The notes below the pieces were generated by a model. That model saw only the letters and a program-made list of their open reading frames with translations, was not told the origin of the DNA and did not search any database. From Candidatus Erginobacter occultus (GTDB taxonomy: Bacteria; Auribacterota; Erginobacteria; Erginobacterales; Erginobacteraceae), in contig JAVCCZ010000071.1 of NCBI GenBank assembly GCA_030765265.1, forward strand, positions 1 through 40,796: 40,796 bases of DNA, written 5' to 3'. Shown here in pieces: positions 1 to 7,940 of this stretch (within the stretch, counting starts at the first letter, position 1; each line of letters begins with the position of its first letter). The translations under genes and the position numbers were made by a program.

Positions 1-346
1 AGTTGGGGATGTTCCACATCGGGTTCCCGCCGGTTAATGGCGTGTCATTAGCCACGCCGAAACCGAAACGGGTGATTCCCCTGATCATCCACCTTCCGGC
101 AGTCGCCCCGGCAGTGGGCCGAAAGATTGCGATGTCGGATTTCCCGTCTTGGTCATAATCGGCCGGCACGGGGATATCGCCCGTCTGCCCGAAGGCGCAC
201 GAGGTTACCCCCTTGACCCGCCACTGTCCCGTGTTGGGACGGTAGATGCCGAAGTCACTCTGTCCGTCGCCGTCAAAATCGGCGGCGAGCAGTCCGGCGG
301 TCCCCGTCAGCAGGAAAACCGACGCCACCAAAACCAGCTTTTTCAT
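1..346 (-). CDS. Partial secreted FG-GAP/VCBS-like repeat protein (runs off the left edge)
   Basis: Reverse translation from ATG at 346: MKKLVLVASVFLLTGTAGLLAADFDGDGQSDFGIYRPNTGQWRVKGVTSCAFGQTGDIPVPADYDQDGKSDIAIFRP...; signal peptide followed by DxDGDG calcium-loop-like repeats. Absent from the ORF track because it is cut by the window edge. Confidence 0.8.
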   Translation of the reverse strand, partial: MKKLVLVASVFLLTGTAGLLAADFDGDGQSDFGIYRPNTGQWRVKGVTSCAFGQTGDIPVPADYDQDGKSDIAIFRPTAGATAGRWMIRGITRFGFGVANDTPLTGGNPMWNIPN

Positions 347-578
347 ACATCCCCTCCCTTGTTTGTTCTCCCGGAGGAAAACGTTTATGCCCGTGAACCC
401 GGGTACACGATAAGTTAAAGTTATCATTCCAATGCGAAAAGTCAAGAGACTTTGTAGATATTCTACTCAAATTTCAGGGGATCAATGTCAAGTAATATCT
501 GTGCCTGTTCCCGGCCGGGGCCGAAAAAGTGTTGTTAAGGTACTCGCGGGATCTCCGCCGCCGCTTATCTCCCCGAGA

Positions 579-1763
579 TCAGTCGTTGCACGCCGCCGTA
601 TGGGTGCAGTTAAACCAATCGATCCCGTTGCTGGCCGCGTAACTGGCCGAGACATAACTGCAGTTGGCAAAACCGTAATTCGTATTGCCGATGGATTCGG
701 AGGCGGCGATCTGGTGACAGTCGTCGACGCCGTTGACGGAGCCGGAGGCACTGCAGTTGGCCATCTGATTGCACCGGTAAAAGCCGCCGCTCCCCGTCCC
801 GCCCCCGTCCGCCAGGCAGTTGGCCAGGTTGTCGCAGGTGTGAAAGCCGATCCCCCCGCAACCCTGGGCGATGCAGTTGACGAAACCGCTGTTGCCGGGG
901 AAGCGGTAGAAGCCGTGGCCGGCGGCGGAAATCGCCTGGCAGTTGACGAAGCTTGCCTCATCCGCCCCGCCGCTTCCGGCAAACCCGTGTCCGGCGCTGT
1001 TCTGAACGTTGACATTGGAGAAACCGGTTTGGGCCGCCGCGGCGCCCACCTGGATCTGGCCGTCTCCCTCCCCTCCGTTCCAGATAGAGATATTTTCCAG
1101 AGTTACTCCCCCGGCGGTTTCCAGAAAAATATGGCAGTCAACGCCGAGCATAATCCGGGTATTCTCCCGGCCGGCGCCGCTGATTAATTTCACCCCGTTG
1201 ACGCGGATGTCGCTCTGAACCGCGTAATCGCCCCGGGGGATAAAGACGCTGCCGTAAACCGGGCTTTGCAGGCCGGCCTCCAGGTCGTCTCCGTCGCCGG
1301 ACTTAATCACGTAATCATAGAGTCTCTGTCCTACCCCGCCCTGGATCGGCAGATCGCCGGGCAGCCCGTAATAAATCCTGGTCATACCCCTCACCGCCCA
1401 GAGCCCCGTCGCCGCCCGATAGACGGCGATCTCGGCGCTGCCGCCTCCGCTGTAGTCACCGGGACGGGGAATGTCGCCGCTTCTGCCGAAATATACCCGG
1501 GTCAGACCCCGGACCGCCCAGAGTCCGGAGGAAGCCCGGAAGATCGCGGCCTCAATTCCATTGCCGCCGGAATAATAATCGGGCTGGGGCAGATCCCCGT
1601 CTCTTCCAAAGAAAAACCGGGTTACCCCGCGCACCGCCCAGAGCCCGCTGGCGGGACGGAAGACGGCGATATCTTCCCGGCCATCGCCGTCGAAGTCAGC
1701 GGCGCCGGCGAAGGCCGGCAGAAGAAACAGAACCGCCAGCCGGAATAAGGCGGACATCTTCAT
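579..1763 (-). CDS. Secreted protein: three GLWAVRG/FG-GAP-like repeats plus a Cys/Asn-rich right-handed beta-helix-like C-terminus
   Basis: ORF 579..1817; ATG at 1763 (MKMSALFRLAVLFLLPAFAGA) preferred because it gives a signal peptide and a GGAGAAG-type RBS. Repeats ...FDGDGREDIAVFRPASGLWAVRGVTRFFFG...; C-terminus has parallel beta-helix-like periodicity (NISIWNG, SNVNVQNS, FVNCQAIS, FVNCIAQG, LANCLADG...). Confidence 0.8.
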   Translation of the reverse strand: MKMSALFRLAVLFLLPAFAGAADFDGDGREDIAVFRPASGLWAVRGVTRFFFGRDGDLPQPDYYSGGNGIEAAIFRASSGLWAVRGLTRVYFGRSGDIPRPGDYSGGGSAEIAVYRAATGLWAVRGMTRIYYGLPGDLPIQGGVGQRLYDYVIKSGDGDDLEAGLQSPVYGSVFIPRGDYAVQSDIRVNGVKLISGAGRENTRIMLGVDCHIFLETAGGVTLENISIWNGGEGDGQIQVGAAAAQTGFSNVNVQNSAGHGFAGSGGADEASFVNCQAISAAGHGFYRFPGNSGFVNCIAQGCGGIGFHTCDNLANCLADGGGTGSGGFYRCNQMANCSASGSVNGVDDCHQIAASESIGNTNYGFANCSYVSASYAASNGIDWFNCTHTAACND

Positions 1764-1788
1764 CGCTTCTCCTCGGTTAATGTTCATA

Positions 1789-1846
1789 GTAGCACAGGCA
1801 TTCTTGCCTGTGGACAAGGGGCCACAGACAGGAATGTCTGTGCTAC
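1789..1846. repeat. REP-like compound palindrome (two 25-nt inverted arms, each itself a hairpin)
   Basis: GTAGCACAGGCATTCTTGCCTGTGG ... CCACAGACAGGAATGTCTGTGCTAC; a related copy lies at 20991-21015. Confidence 0.85.
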
Positions 1847-1893
1847 TTTCCCGCCCCTGGTTTGTTGGACGAAATTCAGGTTCTAACTGCTGT

Positions 1894-3297
1894 TCAGATG
1901 TGCAGGGCGCGGTTGAGGGCAGCGTCGGCGGCTTCTCCGACGGCCTCGGAGAGGGTGGGGTGGGAGTGGATGTTGGCGGCGATATCTTCCAGGGTCAGGC
2001 CGGCCCGCCGGGCCAGGGTCAGTTCGCCGAGGAGTTCGGTGACCTCGGGACCGGCCAGGGCGGCGCCGAGGATCTTCCCGGAATCTTTCTCGGCGACGAT
2101 CTTGACGAAACCCTCCCGTTCGCCCAGGCCGAGGGCCTTGCCGTTGGCCAGGAAGGGAAATTTCCCGACCGCGACTACAAATCCGGCCGCCCGGGCTCCC
2201 TCCTCGGTGAAACCGAACGAGGCGGCCTGGGGTTGAGTGTAGACGCAGCGGGGGATCATCCGGTAATCGAGCGGTTCCGGGTTTTCCCCGGCGGCGGCCT
2301 CGGCGGCGGCCACGCCCATCGCGGTGGCGGCGTGGGCGAGCATCAGCTTCCCGGTCACGTCGCCGGCGGCGAAGATCCCGGCAACGGAGGTCTCCATCTT
2401 CTCGTCGACCGCGATGAATCCGCCCTTCTCCGTTCTGGATACTCCCAGGTCTTCCAATCCCAACCCCTCCACGTTGGGTTGGAAACCGGCCGCCACCATC
2501 AGCCAGTCGGTTTCCAGGTTCCGCTCTCCCTTCGGCGCGGCGAGCCGGACCCTGACCCCGGAGGGGGTCTTCTCCGTTTGCTCCACCCGGCTGGCGGTAT
2601 GGAGGGAGATCCCGGATTTTTTCGCCGCCCGCTCAATAGCGGCCGAGACTTCCGGGTCCTCGGCGGGGAGGAGCCGGTCGAGGATCTCGACGATCGTCAC
2701 CTCGACCCCGTAACTTCTCCAGATGGCGGCGAACTCGACGCCGATCGGGCCGCCGCCGATAATGACCGCCCGCTTCGGGAGGGCGGGGGAGAGGATGGCC
2801 TCGGTATAGGTAATGATCTTCTCCCCGTCGGTCTCCAAACCGGGGAGGGCGCGGGGCCGTGCGCCGGTGGCGACGATGATCTTCTCCGTCTCCAGGATGG
2901 AGGTTTCTCCCCCGCCGGTTTCAATCCGGACCCGGCGGGGGGATTCCAGGTAAGCCCGGCCCCGGCAGCTGTCAACGCCGTTCTTCTTCAGCAGGAGGTT
3001 GACCCCCTTGACCAGCCGCTCCGAGACCTGGCGGCTGCGGCGGAAGGCAGCTCCGTAATCGAGGGTCAGGTTGTCGAATCCCAGTCCGAACTCCTTCGCC
3101 CGCCGGGAGACGATCCCGGCCAGCTCGGCGTTTCTCAGCAGCGCCTTGGTGGGGATACAGCCGACGTTGAGGCAGACCCCGCCCCAGTATTCTTTTTCGA
3201 TAATGGCCGTCTTCAAGCCGAGCCGGGAGGCCCGGATGGCCGCCGGATACCCGGCCGGCCCGGCCCCGATCACGATCAGGTCGTAGGATTGTTTCAT
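1894..3297 (-). CDS. lpdA: Dihydrolipoyl dehydrogenase (E3)
   Basis: YDLIVIGAGPAGYPAAIRASRLG FAD motif, GGVCLNVGCIPTKALL redox-active disulfide, C-terminal HSHPTLSEA motif. Confidence 0.95.
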   Translation of the reverse strand: MKQSYDLIVIGAGPAGYPAAIRASRLGLKTAIIEKEYWGGVCLNVGCIPTKALLRNAELAGIVSRRAKEFGLGFDNLTLDYGAAFRRSRQVSERLVKGVNLLLKKNGVDSCRGRAYLESPRRVRIETGGGETSILETEKIIVATGARPRALPGLETDGEKIITYTEAILSPALPKRAVIIGGGPIGVEFAAIWRSYGVEVTIVEILDRLLPAEDPEVSAAIERAAKKSGISLHTASRVEQTEKTPSGVRVRLAAPKGERNLETDWLMVAAGFQPNVEGLGLEDLGVSRTEKGGFIAVDEKMETSVAGIFAAGDVTGKLMLAHAATAMGVAAAEAAAGENPEPLDYRMIPRCVYTQPQAASFGFTEEGARAAGFVVAVGKFPFLANGKALGLGEREGFVKIVAEKDSGKILGAALAGPEVTELLGELTLARRAGLTLEDIAANIHSHPTLSEAVGEAADAALNRALHI

Positions 3298-4550
3298 AGC
3301 TCTTCCGGCTCCGTTCTTTCTGAAGGTTCTTCCCCGGCCTCCGCTTCCTCCCCTGGTCGCGCCAGGTCATCCGGGATCGCTTTTCTCACCTTGGCCCCGA
3401 GCCGGCGGAGTTCCTCCACCCGGCCGACCAGGTTGCCCCGTCCCTCGCCCAGCCGCTTGAGCGCCAGGTCGAACGACTCCGAGACCCCGGCCAGCCGTCT
3501 TTTCGCCTCGACCATCGTCTCCGCGATCCGGGCCACCTGGTCGTAGAGCCTCCCCGCCCGGTCGGCGATCTCGGCGGCGTTGCGGTTCTCGTTTTCCCGC
3601 CGCCAGATCTGGGAGATCAGCTTCAGGGTGATCATCAAGGTGGCCGGCCCGGTGATGACGACGTCGGTCCGGGCCAGGTCGTAAAAGAGGTTCTGGTCGG
3701 CCCCCACGGCCGCCCCGTAGGCCGGTTCCAGGGGGATGCACATCACCACGAAGTCCAGGGTCCGGTTGCCGAGCAGGGAGGTGTAATCCTTCTCCCGCAG
3801 TTCCTCGATATGGTTCCGGACCGACTTCAGGTGGTCGGCGAGATGGGCCTGGCGCTCCTCGGGGTCGGCGGCGGACCAGTACCGCTCGAAGGCGGTCAGC
3901 GAGACCTTGGAGTCGACGATCACGGCTTTCTCCCCGGGGAGGTAAACCAGGAAATCCGGTCGCTTCAGCCTGCCGTCGTCGTCCCGCAGCGCGGTCTGGG
4001 CGTCGTACTCCCGGCCCTTTTCCAGTCCCGAGGCCTCGAAGATCCGCTCGACGATCAGCTCTCCCCAGTCGCCCTGGGCCTTGGCGTCGCCCTTGATCGC
4101 CCGGGCCAGGCGGTTGGCCTCATCGCTGACCCGGTTGCTCAGTTCCGACAGCTGACGGACCTGCTCCACCAGCCGGGCCGAGCGCGCGGTGTCGTCGCGG
4201 TGGACCTCGTCGACCCGGTTGCGGAAGGAGGCGAGCTGTTCCTTGAAGGGCTGCAGCAGGTCGGCGAGCCGCTCCCGGTTCTGTTCGGTCAGAACCCGGC
4301 CCCGGTCCTCGAAGATCCGGTGGGCGAGGTTCTCGAACTCCTGCTTCAGGCGGACCTCGGCGTCCTGGAGGAGGGCGATCTTTTCCCCCGAGGCCGCTCT
4401 TTCGTTGTCGAGGACGGTTTCGAGGCGGACTTTCTCCACCCGGCTGTCTTCCAGTTCACCGGCTTTTTTTCTCAACCCGGCGGCCAGGGAGGCGGACAGG
4501 GCGATCGCGGCCAGAAGGGCGGCCGCTAAAATGATCAGGACGATCTCCAT
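3294..4550 (-). CDS. rmuC: DNA recombination protein RmuC
   Basis: N-terminal TM (MEIVLIILAAALLAAIALSASLAAG), coiled coil, then KGDAKAQGDWGELIVERIFEASGL...RPDFLVYLPGEKAVIVDSKVSLTAFERY typical of RmuC. Start at 4550 chosen within the longer ORF. Confidence 0.93.
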   Translation of the reverse strand: MEIVLIILAAALLAAIALSASLAAGLRKKAGELEDSRVEKVRLETVLDNERAASGEKIALLQDAEVRLKQEFENLAHRIFEDRGRVLTEQNRERLADLLQPFKEQLASFRNRVDEVHRDDTARSARLVEQVRQLSELSNRVSDEANRLARAIKGDAKAQGDWGELIVERIFEASGLEKGREYDAQTALRDDDGRLKRPDFLVYLPGEKAVIVDSKVSLTAFERYWSAADPEERQAHLADHLKSVRNHIEELREKDYTSLLGNRTLDFVVMCIPLEPAYGAAVGADQNLFYDLARTDVVITGPATLMITLKLISQIWRRENENRNAAEIADRAGRLYDQVARIAETMVEAKRRLAGVSESFDLALKRLGEGRGNLVGRVEELRRLGAKVRKAIPDDLARPGEEAEAGEEPSERTEPEEL

Positions 4551-4819
4551 TATTCCTCGGGGCCGGGGGGGTCCCGATGTTCCACCTTGACGGTCAGGTT
4601 CGGTTTCACCCCGGCCAGGGCGGGAAGGAGGTGATTCAGGACTTGCTCGGCGGTCATCCGGAAGGTCCGGTCGCGTGCCGACACCTTGAACCATCCGTTC
4701 TTGTCCCGGCAGTACTGCTCGGTGAAATTATCGGTCCCGATCCGGATCAGGTAGCTGTCATTGGTCAATTTCATATCTGCCAGCCCTCTCTGCCGCCCTG
4801 CGTCTCGACGCGCGGTCAT
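4550..4819 (-). CDS. Small hypothetical protein (89 aa, or 75 aa from the internal Met at 4774)
   Basis: MKLTNDSYLIRIGTDNFTEQYCRDKNGWFKVSARDRTFRMTAEQVLNHLLPALAGVKPNLTVKVEHRDPPGPEE; overlaps the lipA stop (ATGA) and the rmuC start (TAATG). Confidence 0.7.
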   Translation of the reverse strand: MTARRDAGRQRGLADMKLTNDSYLIRIGTDNFTEQYCRDKNGWFKVSARDRTFRMTAEQVLNHLLPALAGVKPNLTVKVEHRDPPGPEE

Positions 4820-5745
4820 TCAGCTTTGGTGAGATTAAATCTTTTCCGGTAATTTATCAAGTCCGCCCACTGTTCCCGGGCCCGGTGGGAGCTGCGGACG
4901 AAGACCCCGGACCGGACGCTGGGGAAACCCAGGGCCTGGGCCCGGCGACGGTACTGGGCGAATTTCTCTTCCGGGCGGGGACGGACCAGGGGAAGATGCC
5001 GGGCGGTGGGGGGGAGGTAGTGGCCGATGGTGAGCATCCGCGCCCCGGCGGTAAAGATATCGGACATCAATTCTTCGATCTCCTCCTCGGTCTCGCCGAG
5101 GCCGACCATAAATCCGGACTTGACCGGGATCTTTCCCGACCGGGCGGCCGAGGAGAGGACCTTCAGGCTGCGCCGGTAGTCGCTGTCTCTCCGGGCCTGG
5201 GGGTAGAGGCGGCGGACGGTCTCCAGGTTGTGGCCGATGACGTCGGGGCCGGCTTCCAAAACGGTATTCAGGGCGGCCGGGTTGCCTCCGAAGTCAGGGA
5301 CCAGGACCTCCACCCCGGATTCAGGCAGTTCTTCTTTGACCCGGCGGATAACGGCGGCCAGGTGGGCGGCCCCGCCGTCAACCAGGTCATCCCGGGTGAC
5401 CGAGGTGATGACCACGAAATTCAGCTTCAGTTCCCTTGCGGCCCGGGCGATCTTCTCCGGTTCCTCCGGGTCAAGGGGGAGGGGCCGGCCCCGGTTGACC
5501 CCGCAGAAGCGGCAGGACCGGGTGCAGATCTCCCCCATCGCCATAAAGGTCAGCTCCCCCGCCGTGAAGCACTCGGAGATGTTGGGGCAGAGGGCCTGTT
5601 CGCAGACCGTGGCCACGCCGAGGGAGCGGAGGCGTTGTTTCAATCGAAAGGTTTTCCCGCCGAGGCGGACTTTCTTCAAGAGATAGGGAGGGCAGCGCAT
5701 AATCGGGTGGGCGGAAATCGCTGTTATTTTCCAGTATCTTAGCAT
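4816..5745 (-). CDS. lipA: Lipoyl synthase (radical SAM)
   Basis: CEQALCPNISECFTAGELTFMAMGEICTRSCRFCGVNRGRP (both Fe-S cluster motifs), VITSVTRDDLVDGGAAH, SGFMVGLGETEEEI. Start at 5745 or 5700. Confidence 0.95.
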   Translation of the reverse strand: MLRYWKITAISAHPIMRCPPYLLKKVRLGGKTFRLKQRLRSLGVATVCEQALCPNISECFTAGELTFMAMGEICTRSCRFCGVNRGRPLPLDPEEPEKIARAARELKLNFVVITSVTRDDLVDGGAAHLAAVIRRVKEELPESGVEVLVPDFGGNPAALNTVLEAGPDVIGHNLETVRRLYPQARRDSDYRRSLKVLSSAARSGKIPVKSGFMVGLGETEEEIEELMSDIFTAGARMLTIGHYLPPTARHLPLVRPRPEEKFAQYRRRAQALGFPSVRSGVFVRSSHRAREQWADLINYRKRFNLTKAE

Positions 5746-5817
5746 AGTCTGAACGGCCGGATAAAGAAACAAATCCGAAGATCGGCATCCATTTGGGCCA
5801 GGAGATAGATCAGGGAG

Positions 5818-7857
5818 ATGGAAGAACCAACGAACAGGGAAGAGCCGGAACCGGCGGCGGGTTTTTTTGCCGAGGGGGGGGCGCTCTCGGGATCCCATCC
5901 CCGCTACGACCACCGTCCCCAGCAGGAGGCGATGGCGGCGGCGGTGGCGGAGGCGATCGAGGAGAAGGCCACCCTCCTGGTCGAGGCCGGGACCGGGGTG
6001 GGGAAGAGTTTGGCCTACCTCCACCCCTTCGTCGCGGCGGGGAGGGAGAACGGAAAGGTGGCGGTCTCCACCGGGACCAAGACCCTCCAGACCCAGCTGA
6101 TCGAAAACGATATTCCCTTTCTCGCCCGGGTCCTGAATATCCCGATCCGGGCTGAACTCTGCCTGGGAGCGGCCAACTACCTCTGCCTTTACCGGATGAA
6201 CCGGGCCTCCGAGCGGGGGACATTTTCCAGCCGGGCTGCGGCGAAACAGTTTCCCCGGATCGAGGAGTGGTCGCTGGAGACCCCGACCGGGGTCAGGCTT
6301 GATCTCGATTTTCTCCCCCGGCCCGATGTCTGGTCGGCGGTCTCGGTGGAGCACGACTTCTGCCTCAGGCAGATCTGCCCCTGCTTCGAGGAGTGTTTCT
6401 ACTTCCGGGCCCGGGCCCGGCGGGAGAAGGCCGATATCCTGGTGATGAACCACCACCTCTTCTTCGCCAATCTCGGCGCCGGAGGGGGGATCCTTCCCCA
6501 GTTCAAGGCGGTGGTCTTCGACGAGGCCCACCAGATCGAGGAGATCGCCACCGAGTTTATGGGTTACGAGGTCTCCAACTACCGTCTCCCCAACCTGCTT
6601 GGCTACCTCTACAGCCACCGCTCGAGTAAGGGCTTCCTCCCTTCCCGGATCGAGGACGAGGACTGCCTGGAGAAGTGGCGGGAACTGATCGAGAAACTGT
6701 CCGACCTCAACCGGGAGTTTTTCGCCTCGCTGGAGGAGAAGTGGCCCGACGCCTTCCGGACCGTCCGTCTTAAAGAGCCGGGTTTCGCCGAGGATATCCT
6801 CTCCGGGCCCCTGGCCGAGCTGGAGGAGCGGCTGGAGGAGATGGAGGCTACGATCACCGACGAGGAGGGCCAGACCGAACTCAAGACCTATCTCTCCCGG
6901 ACCCGGAAGATCCGGGAAGAGCTGTCGGCGATCGTGAATATGGAGGACCGGGAGTATGTTTACTGGTACAGCCGTTCCAACCCCGGACCCCGGATACGAC
7001 AGACCCTCCAGATGGCCCCGATCGAGGTCGGGGAGTACCTGAATAAATCCCTCTGGGAGAAGTTCGGGCCGATCGTCCTCACCTCGGCCACCCTCAGCGT
7101 GGGGGGGGAGTTCGGCTACCTGAAAAAGCGGTTGGGGATCGATGAGTGCCGGGAGTTGATCCTCACCTCCCCCTTCGACTATGCCGGCCGGGTGATGATC
7201 TACGCCGACGGCGGGATCCCCGATCCCGGCCGGGAGCGGGAAGAATACGAGGAGAGAGTGATCCAGGATACCGGCCGGCTGATCATCCTCTCCGGGGGCG
7301 GGGTCTTCGCCCTCTTCACCAGTTACCGGATGCTGGACAAGGCTTACCGGAGGCTCTCCGGCCCGCTGGCCGAGTACGGCTGCCTGAAGCAGGGGGAGAT
7401 GGAACGCTACCAGCTATTAGAGGAGTTTCGCTCCCGGCCGGGCTCGGTTCTCTTCGGGACGACCAGTTTCTGGCAGGGGGTGGATGTCCCGGGGGAGGCC
7501 TTGAAGTGCGTGATCATCACCAAGCTCCCCTTCGCCGTCCCCGACGACCCGGTGACCGAGGCCCGGATCGACTTCATTCGGGAGTCGGGAGGAGATCCCT
7601 TCCGGGAGTACCAGGTCCCCCGGGCGGCGATTATGCTCCGGCAGGGCTTCGGGCGGCTGATGCGCCACCGGGAGGACTATGGGATCGTGGCCATCCTCGA
7701 CCCCCGGTTGCGGACCCGCTCCTACGGGAAGACCTTCCTCGCCTCCCTCCCCCCCTGCCCGGTGACCGCGGAGATGGCCGACCTCGACCGGTTCCTGAAG
7801 CGGATTCGGGGAAGGGAAAATGGAGAGGGTGAGGAGTGCGGTCCCCAGGCCAGGTAA
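5818..7857 (+). CDS. dinG: ATP-dependent DNA helicase, DinG/XPD family
   Basis: RPQQEAMAAAVAEAIEEKATLLVEAGTGVGKSLAYL (Walker A), Fe-S cysteine set C..C..CPCFEEC, VVFDEAHQIEE, FGTTSFWQGVDVPGEALKCVIITKLPF, QGFGRLMRHREDYGIVAILDPR. Confidence 0.92.
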   Translation: MEEPTNREEPEPAAGFFAEGGALSGSHPRYDHRPQQEAMAAAVAEAIEEKATLLVEAGTGVGKSLAYLHPFVAAGRENGKVAVSTGTKTLQTQLIENDIPFLARVLNIPIRAELCLGAANYLCLYRMNRASERGTFSSRAAAKQFPRIEEWSLETPTGVRLDLDFLPRPDVWSAVSVEHDFCLRQICPCFEECFYFRARARREKADILVMNHHLFFANLGAGGGILPQFKAVVFDEAHQIEEIATEFMGYEVSNYRLPNLLGYLYSHRSSKGFLPSRIEDEDCLEKWRELIEKLSDLNREFFASLEEKWPDAFRTVRLKEPGFAEDILSGPLAELEERLEEMEATITDEEGQTELKTYLSRTRKIREELSAIVNMEDREYVYWYSRSNPGPRIRQTLQMAPIEVGEYLNKSLWEKFGPIVLTSATLSVGGEFGYLKKRLGIDECRELILTSPFDYAGRVMIYADGGIPDPGREREEYEERVIQDTGRLIILSGGGVFALFTSYRMLDKAYRRLSGPLAEYGCLKQGEMERYQLLEEFRSRPGSVLFGTTSFWQGVDVPGEALKCVIITKLPFAVPDDPVTEARIDFIRESGGDPFREYQVPRAAIMLRQGFGRLMRHREDYGIVAILDPRLRTRSYGKTFLASLPPCPVTAEMADLDRFLKRIRGRENGEGEECGPQAR

Positions 7858-7940
7858 AGAATTCCCGCTTGATTAACCAGCCGGCCGGAAATACTATCTG
7901 GCCGAGAGTTGATCGTTTTAACTAACAGGGAGGAAGGCTG

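Noticed and set aside
1780-3546. 588-aa plus-strand ORF
   Set aside because: Antisense to lpdA; low-complexity G/D/P/R-rich translation typical of high-GC shadow ORFs.
4816-6618. 600-aa lipA with long N-terminal extension
   Set aside because: The extension is antisense to dinG and low-complexity; lipA homology begins around 5700-5745.
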